Positions 1 to 10,417 are shown, numbered from the stretch's first letter. The stretch is 34,800 bases of DNA from Bryobacterales bacterium (GCA_020847315.1 JADLCF010000389.1:1-34800); one strand, 5' to 3'. Notes: generated by a model not told the origin, from the letters alone. Translations and numbers: made by a program.

Positions 1-35
1 CAGGAAGTGCCTCACATTTCGAAAGGATTTCCCCT

Positions 36-1037
36 TTGTTCAGACTAAGCTCTTTCCTTATCAGCGGCTTGGCGGCATGCGCGATGACCGTTTTCGCGCA
101 GGATGCGCCGCCCCCCTCCGCCGCGGCTCAAGCCCCAGCCGCAACCGCGGCCGCGGCCAAAGCGGCGCCCGATCCCGCGGACGCCGTGGCCCCCGATGCC
201 GTGGTGCTTCGCGTGGGCGAGCAAAGCTTTACGCGCCAACAGTTTGAGAACCTGATTCTCGCGCTTCCGCCGCAGTTGCAGGCGGCGGCCCGAGGCCCGC
301 AGAAGCGGGAATTCGCCCGTCAGATCGCCGAACTGTTCGCTGTGGCGGGGGAAGCCGAAAAGCGGAAGCTGGACGCCCAGCCGGAGATGCAGATGCGGCT
401 TAAGTACCAGCGGGACAACGTGCTCGCCGGATTCCTCTATCAGCAAATGGTGCAGGAGGCACAGGTGGATCCGGCCGAGGTGGAGAAGTATTACAACGAG
501 AACAAGGATTCGTTCGAGGAAGTGACGGCCCGTCACATTCTGGTGCGCTTCAAGGGTTCGCAGGTGCCTGCCCGCAAGGATGCTCCGGAACTCAGCGAAG
601 AAGAAGCACTCGCCAAGGCAACGAAACTCAAGGCCCGTCTCGCCGCCGGAGAGAAGTTCGAGGAACTTGCGAAGACTGAGTCCGACGACACCGGCTCCGG
701 CCAAGGCGGCGGAAGCCTGGGTACTTTCGGCAAGGGTCAAATGATTCCCGAATTTGAGAATGTAGCATTCACGCAGGCCCTCGGCCAGGTGAGCGACCCG
801 GTGAAGACGGCCTTCGGCTACCACCTGATCCTGGTGGAAGACCGCAAGTCGAAGACACTCGCCGAAGTGAAGGACGAGATCGCGGAGCAACTGAAGCCCA
901 CCGTGGCAAGGGAGCAACTCAAGGCGCTCACGGATTCGAAGGGTGTCACGCTGAACGACACCTATTTTGCCGCCGCTCCGGCCAGCACCGGCCCAGACGG
1001 TGACGCTCCGGCGCCGGCGGGTCCGGCCGGGCGGTAA
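36..1037 (+). CDS. Peptidylprolyl isomerase, PpiC/SurA-like (parvulin domain), secreted
   Basis: TTG start, signal-like N-terminus; parvulin signature VTARHILVRFKG...ELAKTESDDTGSGQGGGSLGTFGKGQMIPEFE. Confidence 0.9.
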   Translation: MFRLSSFLISGLAACAMTVFAQDAPPPSAAAQAPAATAAAAKAAPDPADAVAPDAVVLRVGEQSFTRQQFENLILALPPQLQAAARGPQKREFARQIAELFAVAGEAEKRKLDAQPEMQMRLKYQRDNVLAGFLYQQMVQEAQVDPAEVEKYYNENKDSFEEVTARHILVRFKGSQVPARKDAPELSEEEALAKATKLKARLAAGEKFEELAKTESDDTGSGQGGGSLGTFGKGQMIPEFENVAFTQALGQVSDPVKTAFGYHLILVEDRKSKTLAEVKDEIAEQLKPTVAREQLKALTDSKGVTLNDTYFAAAPASTGPDGDAPAPAGPAGR

Positions 1038-1257
1038 GAAACGGCGGATTCCCTCGGGCGCGCGCGCTCGCGGGGTTTCAACATACCTCTTCCTTGTGAA
1101 GATCTTCGGTTCGCAGCCGCGCCGCTCTCGCCGTTGTGGCGGGAGCGGCGCGGCAAGTCTTTGTCACCGGCGAGATCCCGTCACCTCTCCATTCCAGGAA
1201 AGGCCCCTGTTTTCAATCAGTTTCCGGCTGGCGAGTGAACTGCATGGTCTGTCTCGA

Positions 1258-1626
1258 ATGATAGACCGCGTCGCACAATCGCTCGAAGTTTACCTTGATC
1301 TACTCGCCACCCGGCAGAAGCTGGTGGCCTCCAACATCGCCAACCTCGACACTCCGGGCTACCGGACGCGAGACATCGACTTTCAGAACGAACTCGCGTC
1401 GGCCCTCTCCCGGACACAAACCGGTCGCGCGGTGGAGACCGGATCCGCGCCACCCGCCGCCTCGGAGGTCGAGGGTCTCGCCCTGAACAATGACGGCAAC
1501 AATGTGAGTCTGGACCGGGAGGCGCGGATGCTGGCCGACAATGCCATGCGCTTCGAACTGGGGTCCTCGTTGCTCGCCAGCCGCTACCGCACGATTCGCC
1601 TCGCGATCAAGGAAGGGAACTCCTGA
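1258..1626 (+). CDS. flgB: Flagellar basal body rod protein FlgB
   Basis: MIDRVAQSLEVYLDLLATRQKLVASNIANLDTPGYRTRDIDF is the FlgB/rod N-terminal motif; ORF track starts earlier (967) but homology begins at ATG 1258. Confidence 0.92.
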   Translation: MIDRVAQSLEVYLDLLATRQKLVASNIANLDTPGYRTRDIDFQNELASALSRTQTGRAVETGSAPPAASEVEGLALNNDGNNVSLDREARMLADNAMRFELGSSLLASRYRTIRLAIKEGNS

Positions 1627-2069
1627 TGAGCCTGATGAACACACTTTCAATTAGCGCTTCGGGCCTCGACGCGCAGCGCGCCCGCCTGCAGGCGCTCGCC
1701 GAGAATCTCGCTAACGCGGAAACCACCCGCACGCCGGGTGGGGGGCCGTATCTGCGCAAGGATGTCGTATTTGAATCGACCGCGCTGCCCGCGGGCTCCT
1801 TCCAGGACTATTTTGCCTCTGCGATCGATGGCGTTCAGATGGGAGTTGCGGTGCGCGAAGTGAGGGAAGATCCGCAAGCGGTGGAGATGCGCTACCAGCC
1901 GGGCCACCCCGACGCGAACACGAACGGCTATGTGGCCTACCCGAGCATCCAACCCGCGGAAGAGATGGTGAATCTGCAAGGGGCGGCGCGCGCCTATGAG
2001 GCGAATATCGCCGTGATGTCGGCCACGAAGGACATGGTGCGCCGGTCGCTCGAACTCTTCCGCGCCTGA
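1626..2069 (+). CDS. flgC: Flagellar basal body rod protein FlgC
   Basis: SISASGLDAQRARLQALAENLANAETTRTPGGGPYLRKDVVF; overlaps the flgB stop (TGATG). Confidence 0.95.
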   Translation: MSLMNTLSISASGLDAQRARLQALAENLANAETTRTPGGGPYLRKDVVFESTALPAGSFQDYFASAIDGVQMGVAVREVREDPQAVEMRYQPGHPDANTNGYVAYPSIQPAEEMVNLQGAARAYEANIAVMSATKDMVRRSLELFRA

Positions 2070-2160
2070 TCGGGTTTATTCGCCGGGAAAGAGGCGTGGG
2101 GGCGTGCGATGATTTGCGTCCGGCTACGTCGAATTCATTGGCTCTCAAGGAGAACGAATT

Positions 2161-2499
2161 GTGATGATCCCCTCGATTCCAAATATCGCTGCCGGTCTCT
2201 TCGGGCTGGGAGCGCTGACGCCATCGCGACAGGGCGCAAAGGCATCCATGGGTGCGATTCCCGATGGCGCCGCTCCGGCCAACTCCTTCGCCGGGGAACT
2301 CGCCGGGGCGATGGCGCGCGTGGAAAGCAGCGCAAAGGCGTCGGGCGAACTGCGGAATCAGCTCCTGCGCGGAGAGAACGTCGAATTGCATACGGTCGCC
2401 ATCCAGGCGCAGGAAGCGCAAGTCTCGTTTGAACTGCTGCTTCAGGTAAGAAACAAGCTCATTCAGGGCTATCAGGAGATTATGCGCATGCAGATCTAA
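2161..2499 (+). CDS. fliE: Flagellar hook-basal body complex protein FliE
   Basis: C-terminal ELHTVAIQAQEAQVSFELLLQVRNKLIQGYQEIMRMQI typical of FliE; position in operon. Confidence 0.93.
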   Translation: MMIPSIPNIAAGLFGLGALTPSRQGAKASMGAIPDGAAPANSFAGELAGAMARVESSAKASGELRNQLLRGENVELHTVAIQAQEAQVSFELLLQVRNKLIQGYQEIMRMQI

Positions 2500-2781
2500 A
2501 TTCCCATGGGATGCCTCAAGTTTCGCTGCCGGTCCGCCGATATACGTCTGAATGCCGGGAAGCAGCCTAGCCTCGGGGAGAGCGCCCCGCCATGGAGTCA
2601 TACGGCCGGGGAGTCAGACCGGGAACCCAGCCGGACGGGTAGGCAGCCCGCGGCGTGAGTCAGGTAGCCCGTGTCGCAGGCTGGGCAGCCGTGTCATTCC
2701 GTGGGGCGCCTGCGAGGCGGCGCGGCTCAGGGATGAGGCTCCGGGATGGCGGCTTAGCGGCGGAGGAGTTCTGACGGCGAG

Positions 2782-4518
2782 ATGACGCAATTGATCCAGC
2801 TCTTCACCAACCTTAGCTTGCGTCAGCGGGTTGTCATCGGCGCTGCCGCTGTGGCGCTGGTCGCGGGAATCTATGCCTTTGTGGCCTGGCAGACCGAACG
2901 GGACTTTCAGCCGTTGTTCGAGAATCTGAACCCGGAAGAAGCCGGGCAGATCGTGACGCGCCTCAAAGAGGCCGGCATTCCGGTGCGGCTGAACGATGCG
3001 GGGACGCGCATCTCGGTACCGTCCGCGCAGGTGGCGGAGCAGCGCCTGAGCCTGGCGGCGCAAGGCCTTCCGCAAACGGGACGCATCGGCTTCGAGATCT
3101 TCGACCAAACGAATTTCGGCGCCACGGATTTCACGGAACATATCAACTACAAGCGGGCGATCGAAGGCGAACTGGAGCGCAGCCTTCGCACGATTCAGGC
3201 CATCGAACAGGCTCGCGTGCATGTCACTTTCGCCAAGAATTCCGTCTTTCTGGAGAATAAGGAGCCGGCCAAGGGCAGCGTCATGGTGAAGTTGCGCGCC
3301 GGTGCGACGATGGATCCGAGACAGTCGGCCGCCATCGCTCATTTGGTGGCGAGCGCAGTGGAGGGTCTGCGGCCGGAACAGGTCTCGATTATCGACATGC
3401 GCGGCAATCTGCTCAGCCGTCCCAAGCAGGAAGGATTGGACGACGCCCAGGAGCCGCCCGAAGCCATCCTGCAATACCGCCATAAAGTGGAGGCGGATCT
3501 CGAATCGAAACTCAGCTCCACGCTGGATCCGCTGCTTGGGCCGGGCCGCTACCGCGCCAGTGTGTCGGCGGATCTCGACATGACGAGCGGAAATGAGAGC
3601 GCGGAGACCTTCGACCCGGAGAACTCCGTGATGACCAGCACCCAGAAGCAGGAGGACGTCGCCAACGGCACGCGGAGCGGCGGCGTTCCGGGAACGGCAT
3701 CCAACCTGCCGAGGAGCGGCGCCGCCGCGCGCCCGGCTTCGTCAGGAGTGGTGCGCCGGTCGGAATCCGTGAATTTCCAAACCAGCCGCACGGTGCGCCA
3801 TACGGTGGTTCCACGAGGGGTGCTGAAACGGGTTTCCGTGGCCGTGCTCGTAGATCATAAACTGCGCTGGGAGGGGACGGGAAAGGACGCGAAACGCATC
3901 CTCGAAGCGCCCAGCCCGCAAACCGTCGAGAGTATTCGAGAACTCGTCACCGGGGCGCTGGGCTTGCAGGAGGAGCGGGGCGATCAACTTGTCGTGGAGG
4001 CCCTTCCGTTCGATGCCACGATCTCGGAACCGCCACCCCCGGGAGGGGCGCCGGTTCCAGGTTCAACGACGGATTTCCCGCTGCCGGGCTGGCTCTCGTT
4101 CCTGCCCCAAAACGTTCCCGTTTGGGTTTGGGGCGCTGCCGGTGGAGGGGTGCTGCTCTTACTGCTGGTGGCGGGGTTCCTGTGGCAGCGGCGGCGGAAG
4201 AAGCGCCGCAAGGTGACTGCCGTGGCATCCGCGCCGGCCCTGGGTGCGCCAGGCTCGCCCCAAGCCTTGCCTCGTGCCACCGGAGAGGCGGCAATCGCGG
4301 ATGGCCTCAATGCGGAGGGCGGAAATCTGGAGGCCTTGATCCACGAACAGCAGGAGAGACTGAAGCTGAAAGAGAATGCCGCGATGGCATCGCTCAAAGG
4401 GGTGAAGCCGCGAAATGACGCCGATGTCCTCACCGGCCATTTGATCGACACGGTTCAGAAGGATCCCGCCGGAGCGGCGCAGATCCTGCGCAGTTGGTTG
4501 ACGGAGGATCGCCGATGA
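2782..4518 (+). CDS. fliF: Flagellar M-ring protein FliF
   Basis: 578 aa; FQPLFENLNPEEAGQIVTRLKEAGIPVRL...; second TM near C-terminus; operon context. Confidence 0.95.
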   Translation: MTQLIQLFTNLSLRQRVVIGAAAVALVAGIYAFVAWQTERDFQPLFENLNPEEAGQIVTRLKEAGIPVRLNDAGTRISVPSAQVAEQRLSLAAQGLPQTGRIGFEIFDQTNFGATDFTEHINYKRAIEGELERSLRTIQAIEQARVHVTFAKNSVFLENKEPAKGSVMVKLRAGATMDPRQSAAIAHLVASAVEGLRPEQVSIIDMRGNLLSRPKQEGLDDAQEPPEAILQYRHKVEADLESKLSSTLDPLLGPGRYRASVSADLDMTSGNESAETFDPENSVMTSTQKQEDVANGTRSGGVPGTASNLPRSGAAARPASSGVVRRSESVNFQTSRTVRHTVVPRGVLKRVSVAVLVDHKLRWEGTGKDAKRILEAPSPQTVESIRELVTGALGLQEERGDQLVVEALPFDATISEPPPPGGAPVPGSTTDFPLPGWLSFLPQNVPVWVWGAAGGGVLLLLLVAGFLWQRRRKKRRKVTAVASAPALGAPGSPQALPRATGEAAIADGLNAEGGNLEALIHEQQERLKLKENAAMASLKGVKPRNDADVLTGHLIDTVQKDPAGAAQILRSWLTEDRR

Positions 4519-5594
4519 GCACCTCTCCCGATGCCGGCACGGCCCTGGCGGTGCTGCCGCCGCCCGATTCCGCAGCCAAGAAACGTAGCACTGACAAGTT
4601 CAGCGGCGCGCGCAAGGCTGCCATGCTCCTGGTCATTCTGGGAGAGAAGGCGGGAGCGGAGTTGGTGCGGCATCTGAGCGAAGACGAAGTGCAGACGATT
4701 TCCAAGGAAATCGCCCGCTCGTCGACCATCACCGCTCAGAACGCCGACGACATTCTCGAAGAGTTCTACCAGATGACGGTCGCCCGCGAGTACGTGGTGA
4801 AAGGCGGCATGGACTATGCGCGGAAGATGCTGATCGGCGCGTTCGGTAACGAACCGGCCAAGCGCATCCTGGACCGCCTGGTGCAGACGATCGGCGAGGA
4901 CGCCGCCACGTTCGACCCTTTGCAGAAGGCCGATCCACAGCAGCTTGCTAAGTTTATCCAGAATGAGCACCCACAGACGATCGCGCTGATCCTGTCGCAC
5001 TTGAATACGACGCAGGCGGCCGCGCTGCTTACCTCGCTCCCGCCGGAGTGCCACGCCGATATCGCCACCCGCATGGCGAATCTTGACCGCATTTCTCCCG
5101 AAATCGTCTCCCGAATTGCCGCGATCATCGGCCAGAAGATCCAGGAACTCGGAGAGTATAGCCGGGAATCCTACGGTGGCATTCAAGCGGTCGCGGAGCT
5201 TTTCAATCGGTTGGACGCCAACTCCACCAAGGAGATCCTCGACCAGATCGAGAGCAACGACGAGACGCTCAGCAAGAGCATTCGCCACCTGATGTTTGTG
5301 TTTGAGGACATTATCAAGCTCGACGCGAATGCGATCCGTGAGATCCTCGCGCGGGTGGATCGCAAGCTGCTCACCGTCGCGCTCAAAGGCACGAGCGAAG
5401 TGCTGCGCCAGCACTTCATCAAAGTGATGTCGGGCCGTGCCGCCGACATGCTGCGCGAGGACATGGATGCGTTGGGGCCGGTGAAGATCCGCGACGTTGA
5501 TGAGGCGCAGCAGCAGATCATCGGCGTGGTGCGGCAACTGGAGAACGAGGGCGCGATCAACCTGGGCGGCGGTGGAGAAGAGTATGTCAGCTAA
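4515..5594 (+). CDS. fliG: Flagellar motor switch protein FliG
   Basis: GARKAAMLLVILGEKAGAELVRHLSEDEVQTISKEIA...EHPQTIALILSHL...; ATGA overlap with fliF. Confidence 0.96.
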   Translation: MSTSPDAGTALAVLPPPDSAAKKRSTDKFSGARKAAMLLVILGEKAGAELVRHLSEDEVQTISKEIARSSTITAQNADDILEEFYQMTVAREYVVKGGMDYARKMLIGAFGNEPAKRILDRLVQTIGEDAATFDPLQKADPQQLAKFIQNEHPQTIALILSHLNTTQAAALLTSLPPECHADIATRMANLDRISPEIVSRIAAIIGQKIQELGEYSRESYGGIQAVAELFNRLDANSTKEILDQIESNDETLSKSIRHLMFVFEDIIKLDANAIREILARVDRKLLTVALKGTSEVLRQHFIKVMSGRAADMLREDMDALGPVKIRDVDEAQQQIIGVVRQLENEGAINLGGGGEEYVS

Positions 5595-6300
5595 GCTGCT
5601 CCCCGCCGGAGTTCTTCGGGAAACGGAGCAACAGGGCGATACCACCGGGTGGATGGCACTGGCCGGAGCAGTGGAGGGCGCCGGAGCGATGCGCGCAACC
5701 GCGCCGGAACGCACTGGCATGCGTGAGGCGCGAAGCGCCTTTGAAGAAGAGTTGGCCGCCGCGCATACGGAGTTGCAGCGCGTGCGTGCAGAGGCGGAAT
5801 CGGGGGCCGGGGCCGCGTATCAATCCGGTTTCGATGCCGGCTTCCGGAAAGGCCTCGGGCAGAACCAGGGTGAAGTGGATGCCTTCCGGACGCAGATTGC
5901 CGCGACTTTGCATGGTGCGGAGACTGCCCGGCGAGAGTTGCTCGAACAGGCGGATGCCGACCTCGCCAAGCTCTCCATCGCGATCGCTGAAAAGATCCTC
6001 AACCGCCAGATCCAGATCGATCCTGAAGCACTCCAGGGTCTCACCCGGTCCGCGCTCGAACGGCTCTCCGGCAAGACCGTCCAGTGCGTGCGCATTCACC
6101 CGGCGGATCGCGCTGCCGTAGAGGAAGCGCTGGCTTCGCATTCCACGAAACGCGCCATTCGCGTGGAACCCGATGCATCGCTGGCGAGAGGCGCCTTACT
6201 TTTCGATACGGACTACGGAACGCTTGATGCGTCCATCGCCACCCAACTCGAAGAGATCGAGAGCGGGTTAGTGGACCGTCTTCGAAGGAGCGCTCCATGA
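5584..6300 (+). CDS. fliH: Flagellar assembly protein FliH
   Basis: FEEELAAAHTELQRVRAEAE...GFRKGLGQ...ADADLAKLSIAIAEKILNRQIQIDPEAL; between fliG and fliI; start ATG 5584 rather than ORF-track 5497. Confidence 0.88.
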   Translation: MSAKLLPAGVLRETEQQGDTTGWMALAGAVEGAGAMRATAPERTGMREARSAFEEELAAAHTELQRVRAEAESGAGAAYQSGFDAGFRKGLGQNQGEVDAFRTQIAATLHGAETARRELLEQADADLAKLSIAIAEKILNRQIQIDPEALQGLTRSALERLSGKTVQCVRIHPADRAAVEEALASHSTKRAIRVEPDASLARGALLFDTDYGTLDASIATQLEEIESGLVDRLRRSAP

Positions 6301-7667
6301 TGCGATCCCGGCTGTTCGAAGCGGGCGCCGGGCGGCAGTTTCTCGCGGGCCGCGAGTTCAGCCGCTGGACCGGCGCCGTCACCCAGGCGGTGGGCTTGCT
6401 GATTGAATCCATTGGCCCCATGGCCGCCCTCGGCGATTTCTGCGAGGTGGAAACCGCCCACGGTCGTCGGATTCGCGTGCAAGTGGTCGGCTTCCGGGAT
6501 CAGCGCGTTCTCTCGATTCCTCTCGAAGAGACGGATGGCATTCATTTGGGGGATACCGTCGTTGCCCGGCCGGAGGCGGCGCGCGTGGAGGTGGGCCCTC
6601 ACCTGCTCGGCCGCGTGTTGGATGGCTTCGGCAATTTCATGGATGTTCCCGGCATGGGAGGCTCCGCCATCGCGCCACCCGAATCCCTGCGAATGGCTCC
6701 GCGCCAGCTTTACGATCTCTACCGGCAACCCGCCAATCCGCTCGACCGCGAGAACATCCGCAAGCCGCTGGCCACCGGAATTCGGGTGATCGATGGATTG
6801 CTCCCCTGCGGCCAGGGCCAGCGCATCGGAATCTTCGGCGGCTCGGGCGTCGGCAAGAGCACGCTGCTGGGCGCGATGGCCCGGCACAACGCCGCCGATG
6901 TCTCCGTCATCGCGCTGATCGGCGAGCGAAACCGCGAAGTCCGCGAATTCATTGAGAACGATCTCGGCCCCGACGGCTTGCGGCGTTCGGTTGTCGTGGT
7001 GGCGACCTCCGACCGCCCCGCGCCGCTTCGCGTCCGCGCCTGCTTCGTCGCGATGGCGGTGGCGGAGTATTTTCGGGATCAGGGTGCGAATGTCCTGATG
7101 GTCATGGATTCCGTCACGCGTCTCGCGATGGCGCAGCGCGAGATTGGCCTTGCGGCCGGTGAACCGCCCAGCCAGAAGGGCTATACCCCCTCCGTGTTCA
7201 ACCTGCTCCCCAAAGTTTTCGAACGGGCCGGGAACTTTCCCCGTGGTTCGATTACCGGTTTCTTCACGGTGCTCGTGGAAGGCGACGACTTCAATGAGCC
7301 GATCTGCGACGCGGTCCGCGCCATCCTGGACGGCCACGTGGTGCTCTCGCGGGATCTGGGTTCGGCCGGTCATTATCCCGCTATCGACGTTCTCCGCTCG
7401 GTGAGCCGACTCTCCTCCCAGATCAGCGACCGTCAACAGCTTCAGCACGCCCGCTCCTTGAGGGAATCTCTTTCCCGCTATGAGCAGGCGCAGGATCTGA
7501 TTAACCTCGGCGCATATAGCAAAGGCGCTAATCCCAAGTTGGACACCGTCCTTGCCGTCAAGCCGGAGATTGAGCGCTTCCTGCGCCAGGAGCCGGATGT
7601 GGCGTCGCCGCGCGAAGAGACGCTCAACGGCCTCGGGCGGCTTGCCTCGATGCTCGAAAAAGGCTAG
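6297..7667 (+). CDS. fliI: Flagellum-specific ATP synthase FliI
   Basis: Walker A GIFGGSGVGKSTLL; ALIGERNREVREFIE; FNLLPKVFERAGNF; ATGA overlap with fliH. Confidence 0.96.
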   Translation: MMRSRLFEAGAGRQFLAGREFSRWTGAVTQAVGLLIESIGPMAALGDFCEVETAHGRRIRVQVVGFRDQRVLSIPLEETDGIHLGDTVVARPEAARVEVGPHLLGRVLDGFGNFMDVPGMGGSAIAPPESLRMAPRQLYDLYRQPANPLDRENIRKPLATGIRVIDGLLPCGQGQRIGIFGGSGVGKSTLLGAMARHNAADVSVIALIGERNREVREFIENDLGPDGLRRSVVVVATSDRPAPLRVRACFVAMAVAEYFRDQGANVLMVMDSVTRLAMAQREIGLAAGEPPSQKGYTPSVFNLLPKVFERAGNFPRGSITGFFTVLVEGDDFNEPICDAVRAILDGHVVLSRDLGSAGHYPAIDVLRSVSRLSSQISDRQQLQHARSLRESLSRYEQAQDLINLGAYSKGANPKLDTVLAVKPEIERFLRQEPDVASPREETLNGLGRLASMLEKG

Positions 7668-7670
7668 CCC

Positions 7671-8192
7671 ATGAAGTCGTTTCAATTTCCTCTCGAAAAG
7701 GTGCTGGCCTTTCGCAAGCGGCAGTGGGAGGCGGAGGCGGCGGTGCTCGAATCGCTGATCGCCAATCGGGTTCACCTCGAATCGGAACGCCGGCGAATCC
7801 AGGTGGCGATGGATGAGGCGGCGAGACGGCTCGCAAATGCGGCTCTTGTTCAGAACTCCCGCCTGGCGGAGTTCCGGATGGCCCAGTCCAGTTCCAAGGA
7901 GGCCGTCCGAGAAATCGGGATCCGCCTCACGAGCGTCCATGCAAAGATCGCGGATCAGCAGCGCGCGTTTCTCGAAGCCCGGCGCAATTACGAACTCGTA
8001 CTGCGGCTCCGCGAAAAGCGCTACGCGGAGTGGCAGAGCGAGGTTCAGCGCCAGGAGGAAGCGGATGCCACGGAGAGCTTCCTGGGGCGTTTCACCCAGC
8101 GGCGGCTGGCCCTCAATTCCCGGATGTCTGCCCCGGTCCAGTCGCGCGCCGGGATTCCGCCTCCGTCCGCAGAACCCGCAGATACGCGGTAA
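7671..8192 (+). CDS. fliJ: Flagellar export protein FliJ
   Basis: MKSFQFPLEKVLAFRKRQWEAEAAVLESL coiled-coil N-terminus; directly downstream of fliI. Confidence 0.85.
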   Translation: MKSFQFPLEKVLAFRKRQWEAEAAVLESLIANRVHLESERRRIQVAMDEAARRLANAALVQNSRLAEFRMAQSSSKEAVREIGIRLTSVHAKIADQQRAFLEARRNYELVLRLREKRYAEWQSEVQRQEEADATESFLGRFTQRRLALNSRMSAPVQSRAGIPPPSAEPADTR

Positions 8193-10311
8193 GCCGTTCG
8201 ATCGCCGATGCCGCCAGACCCAGATGCTCTCGCGCCAATTCCGGCTGCCCTTGCTCCAGCGATTCCCGGATGCCCGGCAGCGTCTTCACCCCATATCCGG
8301 TATAGAGCCCCGGCGCATAGATCGGATGCCGGTACCAGGGCCGGCCGGGAAGGCCCTTGGCGAGAGCCAGTTGCCGTTCCGCCTCAATCAATCGGCCATT
8401 GAGCGCGGATTGGCTCGCGCGGTCCGCGATCAATGCTTCCAGATTCCGCTGCGACCAGCGATTCCATTCCGTGCTCTCGTGTTCAAGCCCCGCCACTGCA
8501 CGGTCGAACCGCTCGAAATCAAGCGGTGCATGCTTCTCCCGCGCCAGTTTGGCGACGCCGTCCCGGTAGCCTTTGACGGTTGTCGAAAGCTCCGCAAAGT
8601 CGTAAGGTAGCACCGGCGCGGCGGAGAGCCGCAAGAGCGCGGTCAACATCACTTCGCTAAACGCCTTGCCATAGAGATACCCCGGATCGCAGAACTTCTC
8701 GTACCAGGCCAGCGTGTCGTAAATCGAATGGTAGACGCCCGCGCCAGGGCACCCACCGCTGAAGCCCAGATTCATGGAGGGCATCGTGATGTGGTGCAAA
8801 AACGGTGCGTAATCGGAGCCGGATCCCGCCGCCTCCACCGTGAAAGGCCGGGGCTCTCCGTCCGCTTCCGTTTGGGTCCGCACACGCGCCTCAAGCACCG
8901 AACGGCTCCCCACGGGGTCTCGAACATCGGCGAGCACCTCCCGCAGAAACGGCGCCAGGTGATGCGAGCCGGCCGCCCGGATCTGCCCCCGGCCGTTCGA
9001 ATCGGAGTTGAAATAGGCCACCAGTTTTTGCTGCAATTCCGGGCCGTGCTTCTCCACCCACTCCGTGCTGCCGATAATCCCGAACTCTTCTCCGTCCCAG
9101 AAGGCGAGCTTGATCGTCCGCGAGGGTCGCCAGCCGCCCCGGCTCAACTCGCCCATCACCCGGGCCGTTTCGAGAACCACCGCGCTTCCACTCACGGGAT
9201 CGTTTGCCCCGTTCACCCACGCATCGTGGTGGTTTCCGTACAGCACCCATTCATCGGGGAAGTCCTTGCCGGCCATGGTCGCGATGACGTTATAGATCGG
9301 CCGGATGGCGAAATCGTTTTCCACCTTCAGCCGAACCAGAACCGCCTTCTCCCCATCCGCGGCGCCAAGCCGGTAGGGGAAACGGAGCCCACCCTGCCAA
9401 TCCCGCGGTGCTTCTTTTCCGCCGAGCGCTTCGAGCAGCGGCCGGGCGTCATGATGCGAAATGGGCAGCACCGGAATCTTCAATATCGTGGCGGAATCTT
9501 TCACGCTCACCCGCTTGGCCCCCGGCACGCTTGCGGCGAACGGGGTCGTGGGGTCCCCCGGATAGATGGGCATATCCATCACGCTCCCACGCTGAACTCC
9601 CTGGGCGGGGCGGTAAGGTCCATCAGGATAGGTGGCGCCTTTGCCGTAGCCATCGTCAGCGGGGTCGGAGTAGATCAGACAGCCAAGCGCGCCCCGCTCC
9701 TGCGCGAGTTTCGCCTTGATGCCACGCCAGCAGCGTCCATAACGCGCGATCACGATCTTTCCCTTGAGCGAAACGCCCATTGCTTCGAGGGCCGCGTAAT
9801 CCTCCGGCGTGCCGTAGTTTACGTAGACAAGAGGCGCGGTGGCGTCTCCATCGCCGCCATAGGCATTGAACGTCGCCAACTGGTTGGCGTCGGCGGTATC
9901 GCTATCCTGTTCGATCGCCGGTTCCGCAATGGACGCCACGTACGGCCGTGGGGAAAGCATCTCCAGGCGACGTTGTTTGGGGAACGGCAGAAGTACGTCG
10001 AAGCGCTCCAGTTCCGCTTTCCAACCCCAGCGGCGCAGATTCCGCAGGATGTATTCGGCCACCTTTCGGGATGCGGGCGTGCCCGCATAGTGCGGCTCCG
10101 CCGCCATGGCGTGCATGAATTCCTTCACGCGCGCGGCGCTCGTCAGTTGCCGCGCCTTCTCCTCGATGGCGCGCTCTCCCGCCGCGGCAGCCGGGGGGAA
10201 CCCCCGCATCGATGGCTGCTGAGCGAGCAGCAAGGTCTTGTCTGCCGGCACGAGCGCCGCGCCAAGAAAGGCGAGTAGAAGAATCTGTTGCAACCGTTTC
10301 ATGAAATGCAA
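8113..10311 (-). CDS. M28-family metallopeptidase (glutamate carboxypeptidase II-like) with PA domain, secreted
   Basis: VLYGNHHDAWVNGANDPVSGSAVVLETARVMGEL...FWDGEEFGIIGSTEWVE...YHSIYDTLAWYEKFCDP. Confidence 0.92.
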   Translation of the reverse strand: MHFMKRLQQILLLAFLGAALVPADKTLLLAQQPSMRGFPPAAAAGERAIEEKARQLTSAARVKEFMHAMAAEPHYAGTPASRKVAEYILRNLRRWGWKAELERFDVLLPFPKQRRLEMLSPRPYVASIAEPAIEQDSDTADANQLATFNAYGGDGDATAPLVYVNYGTPEDYAALEAMGVSLKGKIVIARYGRCWRGIKAKLAQERGALGCLIYSDPADDGYGKGATYPDGPYRPAQGVQRGSVMDMPIYPGDPTTPFAASVPGAKRVSVKDSATILKIPVLPISHHDARPLLEALGGKEAPRDWQGGLRFPYRLGAADGEKAVLVRLKVENDFAIRPIYNVIATMAGKDFPDEWVLYGNHHDAWVNGANDPVSGSAVVLETARVMGELSRGGWRPSRTIKLAFWDGEEFGIIGSTEWVEKHGPELQQKLVAYFNSDSNGRGQIRAAGSHHLAPFLREVLADVRDPVGSRSVLEARVRTQTEADGEPRPFTVEAAGSGSDYAPFLHHITMPSMNLGFSGGCPGAGVYHSIYDTLAWYEKFCDPGYLYGKAFSEVMLTALLRLSAAPVLPYDFAELSTTVKGYRDGVAKLAREKHAPLDFERFDRAVAGLEHESTEWNRWSQRNLEALIADRASQSALNGRLIEAERQLALAKGLPGRPWYRHPIYAPGLYTGYGVKTLPGIRESLEQGQPELAREHLGLAASAIERLTAYLRVLRTEAESRRATGPGQTSGN

Positions 10312-10417
10312 ATCTCGCCAACGAACGGAGCGATCCCGCCGGGGCGGCCTGAAGAACCAGAATACATCCCCCGCCGCCGGGAGTTGCGCAAGGAATGAGA
10401 AATGCCGCCCGCCGTGC

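Noticed and set aside
4455-5720. 421-aa minus-strand ORF opposite fliG
   Set aside because: Antisense shadow ORF caused by high GC; fliG on the plus strand is clearly the real gene.
6213-7940. 575-aa minus-strand ORF opposite fliI
   Set aside because: Shadow of fliI/fliJ; no recognisable domain.
8728-10278. 516-aa plus-strand ORF inside the M28 peptidase gene
   Set aside because: Antisense to a well-supported peptidase; sequence has no family signature.
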